This document shows, one piece after another, positions 11,341-20,092 of a stretch of DNA of 64,000 bases. The notes below the pieces were generated by a model. The model made no database searches, had not been told where the DNA came from, and saw only the letters and a list, made by a program, of their open reading frames with translations. This stretch comes from Ideonella benzenivorans (GTDB lineage: Bacteria > Pseudomonadota > Gammaproteobacteria > Burkholderiales > Burkholderiaceae_C), in NCBI RefSeq assembly GCF_020387415.1, contig NZ_JAGWCB010000012.1, positions 558,001 through 622,000 on the forward strand. The letters are read 5' to 3'. The translations under genes and the position numbers were made by a program. Positions within the stretch are counted from its first letter, which is position 1; the number at the start of each line of letters is the position of its first letter.

Positions 11341-12486
11341 ATGGGTGCTGCACAGTGTCAGAGGGAAACGCCGGCGCTGCAATGGCTGTCATCGCAGCTG
11401 GCGGGGCGCTTTCGGGCTGCCTTCCTGCGGGAAGCGCTGGCGGACGACGCCTGGCTGTCCCAGGTCGATCTGGACCTGATGGTCTTCGGCGACGTGCCCG
11501 GCTTCCGACCGGAGCGACGGTTCGCGCCCGACGGCACGGCCATCGACCTGGCCTGGTACCCCGCGGCCTGGCTCTCGCAGCCCGAGCGTCTGGCCGCGGC
11601 CGGGCTGGCCGCGCACCGTCTGAAGAGTGCCCGGCTGCTGTGGGATGTGACCGGCGACGCCCTGCCCTGCCGTCAGGCCTTTGAAGACCGTCTGTACCAG
11701 CCGGCGGTGCATCGGCAGCGCATTGAGGTGCTGCTGGACATCGGCCACCTCACGGTGCGCGAGATCGGTGTCACCTGGGACGAGCCGCCCCTGGCGCTGT
11801 TCTGGCTGCAGATGGCGCATGCCAGCTGCCTGGCCGCGCTGGCCGATGCCAGCCGGCTCGGCTGCCCCAACATCTTCACCCGGCCGTTCGCGCACCTGCC
11901 GGCCATCGAACAGGCCTGCGGTGCCGCCCTCCGTGACCAGATGGTCAACACCCTGCGGCTGGACAGTGACCCGGCCGAGGCAGAGACCGCCGTGCGCGCC
12001 CTGCACGCCCAGGTGAGCGAACGCTACGCCCAGCCCCGCTGGCCCGAGGCCATGCGGGACGTCACGCGGGCCGAGTACGCCTACCACCTGTCCGCCGAGG
12101 AACTGGCCTGGCGCCTGGCCGTCGCCCGCGAGATGGTCGCGCAAGGCCAACCCGAGGCGGCGGTGTACTACCTGCGTTTCTGGGCCTACGCGCTGGTGCG
12201 GCTGGCGATGGTCTGGCACCGCGCCGCCGAGGGTCAGGACATCGCCTTTCTGCGCCCGGAGCAGCCCGTGCGTCCCGATCTGGCGCGGCACAGCCCGGAG
12301 CTGCTGCCGCTGCTGAGCACCGCGCTCGGCGGCCCCCTCGCCCTGCGCGAGCTCCAGTCGGCGCTGGCTCGGCTGCTGTCGCTGCACCAGTTCTGCTGTG
12401 CATTCCTGTCGTCCCGTGGGTTGGCGCTTGCCCCGGAACGGTCTTGGCAACCCCACCGCGGGGCCCCGCGGCACGTCGACACCTGA
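11341..12486 (+). CDS. Nucleotidyltransferase-like protein with helical C-terminus (unknown role)
   Basis: I do not recognise a named family. Residues about 25-75 look like a polymerase-beta-type nucleotidyltransferase core: VDLDLMVFGD supplies the paired Asp, and GTAIDLAWYP could supply the third Asp. The usual Gly-Ser motif before the first pair is not visible, so catalysis may be lost or altered. The remaining 280 residues are largely helical, with many Ala, Leu and Arg, and could be a HEPN-like or substrate-binding bundle. The ATG at 11341 is the only start before an in-frame TGA at 11272. The stop is 22 bp before the glycine-rich gene, so these are probably cotranscribed. The nucleotidyltransferase reading is moderate; activity and substrate are unknown. 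Confidence 0.6.
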   Translation: MGAAQCQRETPALQWLSSQLAGRFRAAFLREALADDAWLSQVDLDLMVFGDVPGFRPERRFAPDGTAIDLAWYPAAWLSQPERLAAAGLAAHRLKSARLLWDVTGDALPCRQAFEDRLYQPAVHRQRIEVLLDIGHLTVREIGVTWDEPPLALFWLQMAHASCLAALADASRLGCPNIFTRPFAHLPAIEQACGAALRDQMVNTLRLDSDPAEAETAVRALHAQVSERYAQPRWPEAMRDVTRAEYAYHLSAEELAWRLAVAREMVAQGQPEAAVYYLRFWAYALVRLAMVWHRAAEGQDIAFLRPEQPVRPDLARHSPELLPLLSTALGGPLALRELQSALARLLSLHQFCCAFLSSRGLALAPERSWQPHRGAPRHVDT

Positions 12487-12508
12487 AACCTCCACCGAGG
12501 AGCACCCC

Positions 12509-13921
12509 ATGGCCCAGATGCCCGCAGTCTGCAAGACCTGCACGGTTCCCGTGACCTCCCAGTTCGATCCGACCACCGGTGCCCGCGGCACGGTCACGAT
12601 CAACTCGATGCTGCTGGTCACAGACCAGTGCTTCGTCTACGACACCATCGAATTCCTCGACGGTGGGCAGATCGTCTTCGCCCCGAGGGAACGCGACACC
12701 TACCACGACAACTACAACGTCATCTGCCGCAAGCTCTACATCCAGGGCGGCAGCGCCCCCAAGGAGCTCAACCCCTGCCGGCCGACCGATCCGGGCAAGA
12801 CCTACGACGGCAACAACGTCATCACCTGGCTGGGCCGGCTGCAGACGGCCGCCGATGGCCAGAACGCCCCCACCCCCGCGGCCGATGGCGCGTCCTTTGA
12901 ATCCAACCAATGGAGTGACCAGGGGCAGGGCAACGATGGCAAGAGCGGCGGCCGCGGCGGCGACGGCGCCACAGGCCAAAGCGGCAGCCGTGGCCAACGC
13001 ACCCTGAACCTGGAGAACCGCGAGCAGCGCCCGGTTCTCAACATCGTGGCGCTGGAGGTCGAATTCGCCAACCCCGTGAGCCACCTGACGGTGGACTGGA
13101 ACGGCCAGGTCGGCGGCGACGGTGGAGATGGCCAGGACGGCGGGCGCGGTGGCAACGGCATGGGCGGCCGGGACGGCTCCACCGATGACAGCGTCTGGGG
13201 CGACTCCTGCGAGCGCCCGCCCGGCAACGGCGGCAATGCGGGCGATGGCGGCAACGGCGGCCCCGGGGGCAATGGCGGCCATGGTGGCGATGCGGGCGAC
13301 ATCTACGTCATCAGCAGCGCAGCCAACATCGCCGCCGGCGGCATCTTCAAATCCGGCCAGTTCAGCTACATCAATGGCGGCGGCAAAGGCGGCTCGCCGG
13401 GCAACGGCGCGCGCGGCGGCCGGGCCGGCGTGCGCGTCGGCAACCGCGGCAAGAAAACCAGCGCCTGCGAGGAGGCCCACGACGGCCAGGCCGGCAACCC
13501 GGGCGTGCCCGACCCGCTGGGCTCGGGCAGCACGGTCAAGGGCAGCCCCGGCGCGGCCGGGGTGGCGGGCAAGCTGGGGTTCGAGGCCATCGACCCGCCC
13601 AAGAGCGAGACCTGCGCCGACCTGATCCCGATCGCCCTGACCCTCAGCAGCGTCAGCCCCAACACGGGCACGCGCGGCAGCACCGTCACTGTCACCCTCA
13701 CCGGCACGGGCTTCAACCCCGCCGCGGCCCTGCACACGGTCAATGTCAGCGGGTTGGGGGTCAGCGCCAGCATGCCGGTCGTGGCCAGCAGCACCTCGAT
13801 GAGCTGTGACCTCACCCTGACCGCCGCGGCGCCGCAGGGGGCCCGCGACGTCACGGTCACCTTCGGCCCGGCGCCGCTGGTCACGGCCACGCTCAGCGGC
13901 GGCTTCAGTGTCCTGCCCTGA
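12509..13921 (+). CDS. Glycine-rich protein with C-terminal IPT/TIG-like domain
   Basis: The product is 470 aa. The N-terminal 120 residues are a Cys-containing beta-rich region (CKTC near 8-11, then DTIEFLDGGQIVFAP). Residues about 135-350 are dominated by Gly with Asn, Asp and Arg (GNGGNAGDGGNGGPGGNGG and similar), split by a short beta-like segment. The last 85 residues (LSSVSPNTGTRGSTVTVTLTGTGF) read as an IPT/TIG immunoglobulin-like fold, usual in surface and adhesion proteins. No signal peptide is visible, which is unexpected for such an architecture. The start is well supported by GAGGAG seven bases upstream. The third cassette gene begins inside its 3' end. Function unknown; a structural or surface-polymer role is only a guess. 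Confidence 0.75.
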   Translation: MAQMPAVCKTCTVPVTSQFDPTTGARGTVTINSMLLVTDQCFVYDTIEFLDGGQIVFAPRERDTYHDNYNVICRKLYIQGGSAPKELNPCRPTDPGKTYDGNNVITWLGRLQTAADGQNAPTPAADGASFESNQWSDQGQGNDGKSGGRGGDGATGQSGSRGQRTLNLENREQRPVLNIVALEVEFANPVSHLTVDWNGQVGGDGGDGQDGGRGGNGMGGRDGSTDDSVWGDSCERPPGNGGNAGDGGNGGPGGNGGHGGDAGDIYVISSAANIAAGGIFKSGQFSYINGGGKGGSPGNGARGGRAGVRVGNRGKKTSACEEAHDGQAGNPGVPDPLGSGSTVKGSPGAAGVAGKLGFEAIDPPKSETCADLIPIALTLSSVSPNTGTRGSTVTVTLTGTGFNPAAALHTVNVSGLGVSASMPVVASSTSMSCDLTLTAAAPQGARDVTVTFGPAPLVTATLSGGFSVLP

Positions 13922-14906
13922 GGCCACCGCCTGGACACAGGCCCACCAGCGGGCACGGCAGCACCTGCTGCGCGAGGCCGAGGCCGGCTTCCCGGAGGCC
14001 GGCCACCGCATGACCTTTCCGCACCAGGCCGGCTTTGGCGGCGCCCGCGAGCAGCACGAAGGCCGGGTCTTTTCGCTGGCCATCCTGGGCGGCCTGCTGC
14101 TCGACGCGGCCGAGGCGCTGGGCGGCGACCCGGCGCTGCAGGCCCTCGCCACCGGGCTGGCCGAGCAGGTGGCCGCCCAGCGGCTGGCCGACTGCGCCGG
14201 GGGCTGGAGCTACTTCCCCGACCTGCCGGAGCTTCCCCCCGACCTGGACACGCTGGCCGCGGTGCTGTCGCTGCTGGCCCGTGCCGCGCCGCAGCACCTG
14301 CCCCTGGCCGCCCCGGCCCTGGCGCTGGCCCGGCAGCAGCGCACGGACGAAGGTTGCATCCCGACCTTCCTGATGAGCGACGCCGACCCGCCCGCACGCC
14401 GAGAGGCCATGCAGCGGGGCGTGCGCCTGCACTGGGGCCACACCGCCGATGCCGACGTGCTGGCGCGCTTCTACACCACGATGTGGCGGCTCGACGCCGA
14501 CACCTGGGGCCCCTCGGCCCCGCTGGATTGGCTGGCCGCGCAGCAAGCGGCCGACGGCGCCTGGCGAACGCCCTGGTACGCCGGTGCCCACTACCCCACC
14601 CGGCTGGTCCTGGACCTGTTCGAGGCCCTGGCCCCGCAAGCGCCAGCCGCCCAGGCCGCGCGCGACTTTCTGCGCCAGTCGCCGCCGCCCACCAGCGCCC
14701 TGGACCTGGCCGTCACCGGCACGCCCGGCACCGCGCTGCTGGCCCTGCAGCAGGACGACGGCGCCTGGCCGGCCAGCCCCTGGCTGCAGATGCCCATGGG
14801 TCGCCCGCAGGGGCAGGTGGTGCGCGTGCTCAGCTGGACCAGCCGGACCCTGACCACGGCCCATGGCCTGCGGCGGGCCGCGCAAGAGGTCGCCCGCCGG
14901 GGTTAG
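13908..14906 (+). CDS. Terpene-cyclase/prenyltransferase-like alpha-toroid protein
   Basis: The predicted 332-aa protein is built of repeated helical units with Gly-Trp turns (GGWSYFP near 98, DGAWRTPWYAG near 220, DGAWPASPW near 290). These resemble the QW-type repeats of squalene cyclases and protein prenyltransferase beta subunits. PDLDT at 111-115 lies where class II cyclases carry DxDD, but one Asp is missing, so normal protonation-type cyclase chemistry is doubtful. The GTG start at 13908 overlaps the previous gene by 14 bp, arguing for coupled translation. The stop overlaps the tag stop on the other strand. I infer the fold, not the reaction. Confidence 0.65.
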   Translation: MSCPEATAWTQAHQRARQHLLREAEAGFPEAGHRMTFPHQAGFGGAREQHEGRVFSLAILGGLLLDAAEALGGDPALQALATGLAEQVAAQRLADCAGGWSYFPDLPELPPDLDTLAAVLSLLARAAPQHLPLAAPALALARQQRTDEGCIPTFLMSDADPPARREAMQRGVRLHWGHTADADVLARFYTTMWRLDADTWGPSAPLDWLAAQQAADGAWRTPWYAGAHYPTRLVLDLFEALAPQAPAAQAARDFLRQSPPPTSALDLAVTGTPGTALLALQQDDGAWPASPWLQMPMGRPQGQVVRVLSWTSRTLTTAHGLRRAAQEVARRG

Positions 14907-15517
14907 GCCAGCCCCGGTCGCTGGAACCCGGTTCTGGCCCGTGCCACCTCGGCACGGGTCACACAGCCCTCGGCATGGTCGTTGACCAGGCCCATGGCCT
15001 GCATGAAGGCATAGACCGTGGTCGGCCCGACGAACTTCCAGCCGCGCTTCTTCAGGTCCTTGGACAGCGCGATCGACTCGGGCGAGACCGACACCGTCTG
15101 CGGCGTGGCCAGGGCCTCGGCCACCGGTTCGTAGCGCCAGAAGTAGGCCGCCAGCGAGCCCGCCTCCTCGGCCAGGGCCTGTGCGCAGCGGGCGTTGTGG
15201 ATCACCGCCTCAATCTTGCCGCGGTGGCGCACGATGCCGGCATCCGCCAGCAGCCGGGCCACCTCGGCCTCGCCGTAGCGGGCCATGGCATGGAAGTCGA
15301 AGCCATCGAAGGCGGCGCGGAAGTTTTCGCGCTTGGCCAGGATGGTGCGCCAGCTCAGGCCCGACTGGAACCCTTCCAGGCACAGCTTTTCGAACAGGCG
15401 GCGGTCGTCCGCCACCGGAAAGCCCCATTCGGTGTCGTGGTAGGCCAGGTACTCCGGCGTGGCCAGGCACCAGCGGCAGCGCAGTTGGCCGTCGGCGGCT
15501 TGGTCAGTGGCGCTCAT
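14903..15517 (-). CDS. tag: DNA-3-methyladenine glycosylase I
   Basis: This base-excision repair enzyme removes 3-methyladenine from alkylated DNA. The Tag signature is complete: RCRWCLATPEYLAYHDTEWG with the zinc-binding Cys near the N-terminus, EGFQSGLSW, the substrate-pocket segment around NARC, and the C-terminal KFVGPTTVYAFMQAMGLVNDH with the conserved His and a final Cys. The 204-aa length is slightly above the E. coli enzyme. The ATG at 15515-15517 was chosen because the conserved domain begins within 15 residues. Its stop codon overlaps the stop of the toroid gene by 4 bp (convergent). Confidence 0.95.
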   Translation of the reverse strand: MSATDQAADGQLRCRWCLATPEYLAYHDTEWGFPVADDRRLFEKLCLEGFQSGLSWRTILAKRENFRAAFDGFDFHAMARYGEAEVARLLADAGIVRHRGKIEAVIHNARCAQALAEEAGSLAAYFWRYEPVAEALATPQTVSVSPESIALSKDLKKRGWKFVGPTTVYAFMQAMGLVNDHAEGCVTRAEVARARTGFQRPGLA

Positions 15518-15707
15518 CGTGTCTTTCCCCCTTGTGACGCGGTGGTCCAGGCGCGGACAATCACCCCATGCCTCCACCGCATGCCCACGAAGTGTCGCAG
15601 GTCCGCCGCCTCTCGCGGCGGCGCAGCTTCTTCGTGCGCCTGCACCACTGCGGTCCTCCGGCGCAGGTCCTGGCCAACCTGTGTTCCCTCTTTGTTCCGG
15701 AGCGTCC

Positions 15708-17381
15708 ATGCCGCTTGCCACCTTGCGGGCTGCGCTGCAGCCTTTCCGTCCCCGCGCCCTGACCGCTCTCAAGGGTCTGAGCCGGGATCAGCTCGTCGCC
15801 GATCTGGGCGCGGGCCTCACCGTGGGCATCGTTGCCCTGCCCTTGGCGATGGCCTTTGCCATCGCCTCCGGCGTCAAGCCCGAAGCCGGGCTGTTCACCG
15901 CGATCATCGCGGGCTTTCTGGTCTCCGCCCTGGGCGGCTCCAACGTGCAGATCGGCGGGCCGGCCGGGGCGTTCATCGTCATCGTCTACGGCATCGTCGA
16001 CCGCTACGGCCTGGCCAACCTGCTGATCGCCACCTCGCTGGCCGGGGTGCTGCTGTTCTTGATGGGCCTGTTCAAGCTGGGCGCGCTGGTGCGCTTCATC
16101 CCGGTGTCCATCGTGATCGGCTTCACCAACGGCATCGCGGTGCTGATCGGCCTGTCGCAGCTGAAGGACTTCCTGGGCCTGCCGATCGCCAAGATGCCGG
16201 GCGACTTCTTCGCCCAACTGGGCACGCTGGCCCAGCACCTGGGCCAGCTCAACCCCTGGGCCCTGGCGCTGGGCCTGGGCTGCCTGGTGCTGGTGGTGGC
16301 CTGGCCCAAAAGCTACACCATGCCGGTGGGCATCCGGCTGGGCTGGCGCCACCGCCTGTTGCGTGGCGCCGCCCACCTGCCCGGCACGGTGGTGGCCCTG
16401 GCAGGCGCCACCCTGCTGACCAGCGCCTTCCACCTGCCGGTGGAGACCATCGGCAGCCGCTTTGGCGGCATTCCTCAGGGCCTGCCCCAGTTCGCGCTGC
16501 CGTCCTTTTCCTGGGAGGGCGTGAAACAGCTCTTCATCCCCACCGTGACGATCGCCCTGCTGGGCGCGATCGAATCGCTGCTGTGCGCCCGGGTGGCGGA
16601 CAACGCGGCCGATCTCCCCCGCCACGACCCCAACCAGGAACTGATGGCCCAGGGCGTGGCCAACCTGGTGACGCCGTTCTTCGGCGGCATTCCCGCCACC
16701 GGCACCGTGGCGCGCACCGTGACCAATGTACGCGCCGGGGGCCGCACCCCGCTGGCCGGCATGGTCCACGCGGCCACACTGCTGGTCATCGTGCTGGTGG
16801 CGGCGCCGCTGGCGGCCGGCATTCCGTTGGCGGCCATGGCCGGCATCCTCCTGTTCGTGGCCTGGAACATGGGCGAGTGGCGCGAGTTCACCCGGCTGCG
16901 CCACTTCCGCTGGCCTTACCGGTTGCTGCTGGTGGGCACCTTCGTGTTGACCGTGGTCTTTGACCTGACGGTCGCGGTGGAAGTCGGGCTGGTGTCGGCC
17001 TGCGCCTTCTTCATCCTGCGCATGGGCTCGCTGTTCCAGGTGCGGCCCACCGCGGCACCCCAGGCGCCTGCCGACGTGCAGGTGTTCGAGCTCTACGGCG
17101 CGCTGTTCTTCGGCGCGGTCGACAAGCTGGAAGCCCTGCCCGCCCAGCTGTCGCCCGGCACCCGGCGCGTGGTGCTGGACCTGCGCCGGCTGGTGTCCAT
17201 GGACACCTCGGGCCTGGAGGCGCTGCGCGTGCTGTGGCACCAGCTGCAGCGCAGCGGCATCACGCTGGACCTGGCCGAGGCCAACGAGCAGCCCTTGTCG
17301 CTGCTGGAGCGTTCCGGCTTTGCCGACGAGCTGGGCCGCGAACACCTGCCCGCCACGTTGGCGGCCGCCTGGGCGCGCTGA
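15708..17381 (+). CDS. SulP-family anion transporter with STAS domain
   Basis: This inner-membrane anion carrier of the SLC26/SulP family moves sulfate, bicarbonate or C4-dicarboxylates. The transmembrane part (about residues 25-440) holds family runs such as GLTVGIVALPLAMAFAIASG, GGSNVQIGGPAGAFIVIV, GFTNGIAVLIG and GGIPATGTVARTVTN. The C-terminal STAS domain (about 455-557) contains LDLRRLVSMDTSGLEAL, the anti-anti-sigma-like loop. GGAG lies a few bases before the ATG at 15708. The substrate cannot be told from sequence. No carbonic anhydrase or sulfate-assimilation gene is adjacent. It is followed after 7 bp by the convergent CYTH-CHAD gene. Confidence 0.92.
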   Translation: MPLATLRAALQPFRPRALTALKGLSRDQLVADLGAGLTVGIVALPLAMAFAIASGVKPEAGLFTAIIAGFLVSALGGSNVQIGGPAGAFIVIVYGIVDRYGLANLLIATSLAGVLLFLMGLFKLGALVRFIPVSIVIGFTNGIAVLIGLSQLKDFLGLPIAKMPGDFFAQLGTLAQHLGQLNPWALALGLGCLVLVVAWPKSYTMPVGIRLGWRHRLLRGAAHLPGTVVALAGATLLTSAFHLPVETIGSRFGGIPQGLPQFALPSFSWEGVKQLFIPTVTIALLGAIESLLCARVADNAADLPRHDPNQELMAQGVANLVTPFFGGIPATGTVARTVTNVRAGGRTPLAGMVHAATLLVIVLVAAPLAAGIPLAAMAGILLFVAWNMGEWREFTRLRHFRWPYRLLLVGTFVLTVVFDLTVAVEVGLVSACAFFILRMGSLFQVRPTAAPQAPADVQVFELYGALFFGAVDKLEALPAQLSPGTRRVVLDLRRLVSMDTSGLEALRVLWHQLQRSGITLDLAEANEQPLSLLERSGFADELGREHLPATLAAAWAR

Positions 17382-17388
17382 ACCTGCG

Positions 17389-18918
17389 TCAGTCGAAGGC
17401 GGGTTCGGTGCGGGCCAGCTCGCGCAGCACCTGGGCGCACAGCGCCTGCTGCGGCGCGCGCTGCGCCTGCAGCCAGCCCACGGCCCACCAGGCCTGGGGT
17501 TCGCGAGCGGCCGCGTCCCGGAACAGGGCCTGGGCCAGCACCAGGTCGTGGTCGTGCCCCAGGGCGTCCTGAGCCCGGCCCAGCACCGCCAGCTGCCGCG
17601 CCAGGGCCTTGGCCGGCCACAGGCTGGCGCTCATCTCCAGCCCGTAGCGCAGGCGCTTGATGCGACGGCGCAGGCGGTGGCTGGCCGCATCGTCCAGCGT
17701 TGCATACTGCTGCGCGTCCCGCTGCACCTGCTGCTGCAGGGGGGCCAGGCAGCTCCGCAGCCAGCGGCGCAGCGAGCGGGGCGAGGCCGCCTCTGCATCC
17801 GGCGTGGCCGGTGACAGCGGGGTCTGAACGAAGCCCAGCAGGTCCAGCAGCAGCGTGTTGAAGCCCGGGCTGCGCAGGCATTCGCCAGGGAGCAGCCCCC
17901 CAGTCGGCGGCGTCGACAGTGCGTCGACCCAAGGCGCGCCAGCAGCCTGCAACCCCGGCAACACCGCCTGGGCCAGGGCATCGTGGTCGCGTTGCATCCC
18001 CAGAGCCCGGAACACCTCGCCCAGCCGGGGCTCCCAGGCCGCATCGGGCCGGCGGGCCGCCGAGGCCGGCAGCGGCAGCGCCTGCAGCACGGTGCGCAGG
18101 CGGCGCAGCCCGATGCGGCACTGGTGCAGGTACTCGGCGCCCTCGGGCAACGCGGGCAGGTCCCCGTCGGCCAGCACGGCCCCATTGGCCAGCACCTGGG
18201 TCAGCGCACTGCGCAGCAGACGCTGCAGGCCTTGTTCGGGCGACAAGCGCTTGCGCAGGGTCGCCGCCTCCCCCCGGGTGGGCGGCGACGCCCAGCGGCC
18301 ACTGGCCAGCAGGTGGCCGCGCTCGGCCTTGCTGCGCACATCCAGCCACAGACCGTGGCGGGCCACCCAGCGCCGGGCCAGCGCCAGCAGCACCGCCGGC
18401 TCGCCACGCACCAGTTCGAACTCCAGCTCGCACACCGGCCACTCCCGGCCACCCGCGCGGATGGTTCCTTCATCGAAGGCCAGCTCCACCATCCCCCCCG
18501 GCACCCGCACCACACGCTTGAGGCGGCGGATGTCGGTCTCGAAATGCAGACCCAGCCCCTGGGCCTGGCCGTCGCCGGACAACACTGCCATGCCCAGCGC
18601 GCGGGCCAGCGCTGAGGCAGCGGGCGTGCCCTGGTGGCGGGCCAGATCCGGCGCCGGCGGCTCGGTGCCAGGGGGCAGCACCACCTCATGCTCCAGGCGC
18701 GCCATCGGGTTTTCGCCTTCGGCCTTGAAGGTCTGCACCCAATGGGCGCCCTCGTCACGCAGACGCAGCGCCGCGCGCGCGCGGGCCAGGCGTCGGTCGG
18801 GGGTGTCCAGGTACTGGGCCCGCAGCCGCTGCTGGCGGGCGCTGGCGGTGCCCACGGCACGGCGCACGGCGTCCCGGGCGGCGGCCGGGACCTGGAACTT
18901 CAACTCGATCTCGAACAC
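17389..18918 (-). CDS. CYTH-CHAD domain inorganic triphosphatase-like protein
   Basis: This two-domain cytoplasmic protein carries an N-terminal CYTH triphosphate tunnel domain starting at once with the ExExK motif (EIELKFQ), followed by family charged motifs such as RLRDEG and LEHEVVLPPG, to about residue 200. The C-terminal CHAD domain (about 225-500) is rich in His and Arg, with CRIGLRRLRTVLQ and LRRRIKRLRYGLEM, as in polyphosphate-binding CHAD proteins. The 509-aa size matches YgiF-type proteins, which hydrolyse inorganic triphosphate. No ATG fits; the GTG at 18916-18918 places the start just before the CYTH motif. A role in polyphosphate metabolism is inferred from the domain pair. Confidence 0.88.
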   Translation of the reverse strand: MFEIELKFQVPAAARDAVRRAVGTASARQQRLRAQYLDTPDRRLARARAALRLRDEGAHWVQTFKAEGENPMARLEHEVVLPPGTEPPAPDLARHQGTPAASALARALGMAVLSGDGQAQGLGLHFETDIRRLKRVVRVPGGMVELAFDEGTIRAGGREWPVCELEFELVRGEPAVLLALARRWVARHGLWLDVRSKAERGHLLASGRWASPPTRGEAATLRKRLSPEQGLQRLLRSALTQVLANGAVLADGDLPALPEGAEYLHQCRIGLRRLRTVLQALPLPASAARRPDAAWEPRLGEVFRALGMQRDHDALAQAVLPGLQAAGAPWVDALSTPPTGGLLPGECLRSPGFNTLLLDLLGFVQTPLSPATPDAEAASPRSLRRWLRSCLAPLQQQVQRDAQQYATLDDAASHRLRRRIKRLRYGLEMSASLWPAKALARQLAVLGRAQDALGHDHDLVLAQALFRDAAAREPQAWWAVGWLQAQRAPQQALCAQVLRELARTEPAFD

Positions 18919-19016
18919 GATGGGGCTTTCTGGGGGACGGCCGGAAAAGAAGACACCGATTCTGCCCGCGCGCAGGCGCCGCCAGGATGACACCACGGCC
19001 CCGCTACCATACCGCC

Positions 19017-19802
19017 ATGCCCCCGTCTCCCACCGCACCCCGGTCCATCGAACCGGCCACCTGGCAGCGCCTGGAGGCTGCGGCCTGGGCCGCCTGGCCC
19101 GCGCTGGAAGAGCACGAACACGCCGGCTGGCGGCTGCGCACGGCCCGCGGCTACACCCGCCGCGCCAATTCGGCCAACGCCGGGCCCGGCGCACAGGCGC
19201 TGAGCAACGTCGACCTGGACGCCATCGAAGCCCACTACCGGGACCGGGGGCTGCCGACGATCTTCCGGCTCACCGAGCCCGGCCCCCAGCCCGCCCTGGA
19301 TGCGCAGCTGGCCCAGCGGGGCTACACACGGCAGGATCCGTCCTGGGTGCTGTGGAAACCCCTGGTGCCGCCGCCCCTCCCGGCGCCGGCCCCCGCACTG
19401 CGGCCCTGGCCCGTCTGGCTGGCCGCCTTCCAGCACCTGTCCGGCAAGCTGGGCCCGGAGCAGGCCACCCACCTGGCCATGCTGCAGGCCATCCAAGGGC
19501 CCTGTGCGCCCGCGGTGTGGCCGGCCGAAGATCCTCTCTGCTGCGGCCTGGCGGTGCTGCACCAGGGCTGGGCCGGCCTGTTCGACATCGCCACCCACCC
19601 CGCCGCCCGCCGGCAAGGCCTGGCCCGCGCGCTCTGTGGACAGCTGCTGGACTGGGCAGCCGCCCAGGGGGCCCACCACGCCTACCTGCAGGTGCTGGAG
19701 GCCAACACCGCCGCGCGGGCGCTCTACGCGCAGCTGGGCTTTGTGCCGGCCTACCGCTACTGGTACCGGATCGGCCCGGCGGCCGGGCAGGCGCCCCGGT
19801 AG
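19017..19802 (+). CDS. GNAT-family N-acetyltransferase
   Basis: The C-terminal half has the acetyl-CoA-binding core of GNAT enzymes: a strand GWAGLFDIATHP followed by AARRQGLARALC (the R-x-x-G-x-A pyrophosphate loop) and then LQVLEANTAARALYAQLGFVPAYRYWYR, the usual RimI-like ending. The N-terminal half (about 120 residues, with RTARGYTRRANSAN) is like the extension of GNAT proteins that act on amino groups of small molecules or proteins. Acceptor unknown. The ATG at 19017 was chosen over an in-frame one 30 bp upstream. It is divergent from the CYTH-CHAD gene. Confidence 0.85.
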   Translation: MPPSPTAPRSIEPATWQRLEAAAWAAWPALEEHEHAGWRLRTARGYTRRANSANAGPGAQALSNVDLDAIEAHYRDRGLPTIFRLTEPGPQPALDAQLAQRGYTRQDPSWVLWKPLVPPPLPAPAPALRPWPVWLAAFQHLSGKLGPEQATHLAMLQAIQGPCAPAVWPAEDPLCCGLAVLHQGWAGLFDIATHPAARRQGLARALCGQLLDWAAAQGAHHAYLQVLEANTAARALYAQLGFVPAYRYWYRIGPAAGQAPR

Positions 19803-19853
19803 AATCACCGTTTTCAGTCGAACCCGGTGCGCTGCCAGGCGCACCTTGCTGCC

Positions 19854-20057
19854 ATGCCGCTGTTCTGGAAGCCCTACAAGTCCGAAATCACCCAGTTCAT
19901 CGACGAGATGAAGGCCAAGCGCCCGACGCTGGAAGCCGAGCAGCGCGCTGGCCGCGGCCTGCTGTGGGACCGCCCGCAGGACCGCGAAGACGCGACCGAA
20001 TTCAAGGCCGCCCGGGTGCCACAACAGCCCTACGTCTACCAGACCCGCGGCCACTGA
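19854..20057 (+). CDS. DUF3460 family small protein
   Basis: The 67-aa product begins MPLFWKPYKSEITQFIDEMK and ends in a short basic tail, matching the DUF3460 family known mainly from betaproteobacteria. It is highly charged, with no membrane segment and no signal peptide. Function unknown. It sits 51 bp after the GNAT gene and 35 bp before scpA on the same strand. The ATG at 19854 marks the conserved N-terminus. Confidence 0.85.
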   Translation: MPLFWKPYKSEITQFIDEMKAKRPTLEAEQRAGRGLLWDRPQDREDATEFKAARVPQQPYVYQTRGH

Positions 20058-20092
20058 GCCGCCCCGTCCCTGCGCGGCCTGAGCCTGACGCC

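Noticed and set aside
12900-13560. Glycine-rich repeats read as collagen or PE_PGRS
   Set aside because: The Gly-X-X periodicity is irregular and there is no PE domain. Composition alone does not support either family.
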